Program-made: the position numbers and the translations under genes
DNA from: Mycolicibacterium fortuitum subsp. fortuitum
GTDB lineage: Bacteria > Actinomycetota > Actinomycetes > Mycobacteriales > Mycobacteriaceae
DNA length: 64,000 nucleotides
Assembly (NCBI RefSeq): GCF_022179545.1
Contig: NZ_AP025518.1
Span: 5,456,001-5,520,000, forward strand
Direction of reading: 5' to 3'
Shown: positions 62,377 to 64,000 of the stretch, one piece after another
Numbering within the stretch: position 1 is the first letter of the stretch
Layout: every line of letters starts with the position of its first letter
The notes under the pieces: generated by a model
Told to the model about the DNA's origin: nothing
The model's input: only the letters and a program-made list of their open reading frames with translations
The model's database searches: none

Positions 62377-63903
62377 CGGCCGGCCCGACGCCGGATCGGT
62401 CAGACCCCCCACCTCGACAGGCTGTTCGACGTCCTCGCGCGCCGGTGGCCGAGGCCGCGCGAGCAGCGAATGTGAACGGCCATAGGCGAGGTACACGACC
62501 GCACCGATCCCCATCCAGACCACGAAGCGCAGCCAGGTCTCGACTTCGAGGTTGAGCATGAGCCACAGGCAGGAGCCAGCGGCCAGGATCGGAATCAGCG
62601 GAACAAACGGGACCCGGAAGCCGCGCTTCAGATCTGGTCGCGTCCGCCGCAGGATCGGCACGCCGACTGCCACCAGGACGAATGCCACCAGGGTGCCGAT
62701 GTTGACCATCCCTGCCAGCGTGCCGAAGTCGACGAACGCTGCAAGGCCCGCGCAGATCGTGCCGACGATGACGGTGAGCCGCACGGGCGTTCGGCGCTTA
62801 CCGGTGCGCGCGAGGCTGCGGGGAATCAGGCCGTCGCGGGCCATCGCGAAGAGCACGCGGGTCTGGCCGAGGAACATCACCATCACGACGGTGGACAGGC
62901 CGGCCAGCGCACCGATGGCGATGATGTTCTTCACCCAGGTGGCGCCGTGGAGCGCAAACGCCGTTGCGAGAGTGACATTTTCGCCCTGGAGCTGGGTGTA
63001 GTGCACCATCCCGGTAAGCACGAGCGAAACCGCGACGTAGCACACGGTGACGATGGCCAGCGAGGCGAAGATGCCGCGAGGCACGTCGCGCTGCGGATTG
63101 CGAGTCTCTTCGGCAGCGGTGGCCACCACATCGAATCCGACGAAGGCGAAGAACGCGATACTGGCCGCCGACAGCAGGCCGAGCCACCCGAAGCTTGTGC
63201 CGCCGGATCCGGTGAGCCAGGCGAGCATCGACTGGTGCACACCGTCTGCTTTGGGCGACGGCTCCGCCGGTGGGATGAACGGCGTCAGGTTGGACGCCTT
63301 GAAGTAGGTGGCCCCGACGATGAGGATCAGCACGATCACCCCGAGCTTGATCGCCACCGCGATGGCGGACACGCGCGATGAAAGCTTGGTGCCGGTTGCG
63401 AGAAGAAAGCCGACGATCGCGATGATCGTTACCGCACCCCAGTCGAACGTGACCGCCCCGAGGTGTGCGACGGGTGTCATTCCGCCGAGTACGTCGCCGA
63501 GATACTGCGACCAGCCTTTGGCGACAACGGAAACCGCGAGCGCGAACTCGAGAATCAGGTCCCAGCCGATGATCCAGGCGATCGCCTCACCGAAGGTGGC
63601 GTAGGCGAATGTATAGGCGCTGCCCGCGACGGGAACCGTCGAGGCGAACTCGGCGTAGCAGAGCGCAGTCAGTCCGCAGGCAATCGCCGCCAGGATGAAG
63701 GCCAGTGAGACCGAGGGGCCCGCCATGGTGCCCGCGGTCCGGGCGGTGAGGGTGAAGATGCCGGCGCCGATGACAACCGCGACACCGAAAACCGTGAGAT
63801 CCCTTGCGGTGAGGTCCTTGCGCAGCTTCGCGTCCGGCTCGTCGGTGTCTCGGATCGACTGCTCGACCGATTTGGTGCGGAACATCCCGCCGGCGGTCGG
63901 CAT
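62371..63903 (-). CDS. APC-superfamily amino acid permease
   Basis: 510 aa with about 12 transmembrane segments. The APC signature is seen in LTVFGVAVVIGAGIFTLTA (helix 1, with the GAGIF unwound binding site), YAEFASTVPVAGSAYTFAY and FAFVGFDVVATAAEETRNPQRDVPRG (helix 6). The N-terminus has a charged SIRDTDEPDAKLRKDLTARD segment on the cytoplasmic side, as in cationic amino acid transporters of the CAT type. The substrate cannot be read. ATG 63903 forms TGATG with the stop of an upstream gene. The C-terminal tail is Pro/Glu rich. Confidence 0.9.
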   Translation of the reverse strand: MPTAGGMFRTKSVEQSIRDTDEPDAKLRKDLTARDLTVFGVAVVIGAGIFTLTARTAGTMAGPSVSLAFILAAIACGLTALCYAEFASTVPVAGSAYTFAYATFGEAIAWIIGWDLILEFALAVSVVAKGWSQYLGDVLGGMTPVAHLGAVTFDWGAVTIIAIVGFLLATGTKLSSRVSAIAVAIKLGVIVLILIVGATYFKASNLTPFIPPAEPSPKADGVHQSMLAWLTGSGGTSFGWLGLLSAASIAFFAFVGFDVVATAAEETRNPQRDVPRGIFASLAIVTVCYVAVSLVLTGMVHYTQLQGENVTLATAFALHGATWVKNIIAIGALAGLSTVVMVMFLGQTRVLFAMARDGLIPRSLARTGKRRTPVRLTVIVGTICAGLAAFVDFGTLAGMVNIGTLVAFVLVAVGVPILRRTRPDLKRGFRVPFVPLIPILAAGSCLWLMLNLEVETWLRFVVWMGIGAVVYLAYGRSHSLLARPRPPAREDVEQPVEVGGLTDPASGRPL

Positions 63904-64000
63904 CAGATGGCTCCGTCGAGTCGCCGCTCGGCGAACAGGTTCGCTGCGGCACCGGTGCCGATGCGCCCGTCGCGCGCCGCGGAGATGATGTCGCGGCACC
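63903..64000 (-). CDS. C-terminal end of an unidentified gene
   Basis: Only the last 31 codons of a minus-strand gene are in the window, reading CRDIISAARDGRIGTGAAAN and ending LFAERRLDGAI. Its stop overlaps the permease start by one base (TGATG), so the two genes form an operon. Too little is visible to name the family. Confidence 0.6.
   Translation of the reverse strand, partial: CRDIISAARDGRIGTGAAANLFAERRLDGAI

Overview
The window is a GC-rich actinobacterial chromosome segment that reads as a rapidly growing Mycobacterium (Mycolicibacterium). Lineage markers include mycothiol synthesis (mshA), mycolic-acid genes (hadD, umaA, the regulator madR), hbhA, ramB, senX3-regX3, the 33-aa ribosomal protein bS22 and the EspB/EspJ/EspK family found only in mycobacteria. 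From about 2 to 54 kb the gene order follows, in inverted orientation, the M. tuberculosis Rv0519-Rv0457 segment. Rv names here come from memory of that genome and family knowledge, not from a search. Several Rv-region genes are missing at their expected places (mmpS2-mmpL2, cmaA2, Rv0492c-Rv0494, a LysE-type exporter, an aldehyde dehydrogenase). A chromosomal APH(3'') streptomycin phosphotransferase resembles the intrinsic gene known from M. fortuitum, but I cannot assign a species.

Layout. 1-4.6 kb: a frameshifted methyltransferase fragment, small proteins, a PPOX-type flavoprotein, a TetR/MpaB pair and a Tat-exported esterase. 4.6-12.3 kb (minus strand): tetrapyrrole operon hemA-hemC-hemD-hemB continuing into three to four small membrane proteins and aph(3''). 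12.3-22.5 kb: SerB-like phosphatase, hadD, acyltransferase, galE-like, bS22, proC, thioesterase, TIM-barrel isomerase, ppx1. 22.5-32 kb: senX3-regX3, gpmA, YbjN, mshA with its ROK regulator neighbour, an SDR, an L,D-transpeptidase and murB. 32-41 kb: tandem DUF2505 proteins, methyltransferase, nitrilase, deoC, hbhA, madR and PPK2. 41-54 kb: a decayed DUF559 gene, umaA, fadB2, aceA, an acyl-ACP thioesterase, ramB, lpdA, small membrane proteins, DUF779 and a prolyl oligopeptidase.

54.1-62.4 kb is the unusual part: an orphan ESX-1 substrate cassette in the order membrane zinc metallopeptidase, EspB homologue, EspJ homologue, single-pass membrane protein with a duplicated domain, EspK homologue, then a second metallopeptidase copy lacking its N-terminal half. 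No ESX core gene (ecc, mycP, esx) is present in the window. The EspB homologue has replaced the key residues of both export motifs, and the two metallopeptidase genes share a nearly identical 3' end. The window closes with an APC-type amino acid permease and the tail of an unidentified gene.

The central part works as a metabolic and envelope hub. Haem synthesis, the glyoxylate shunt with its regulator ramB and lipoamide dehydrogenase, mycolate modification and its regulator, peptidoglycan precursor and crosslinking enzymes, phosphate sensing (SenX3-RegX3) and polyphosphate turnover (PPX, PPK2) lie close together. Many plus-strand genes start 6-8 nt after a TANNNT hexamer, suggesting leaderless transcripts.
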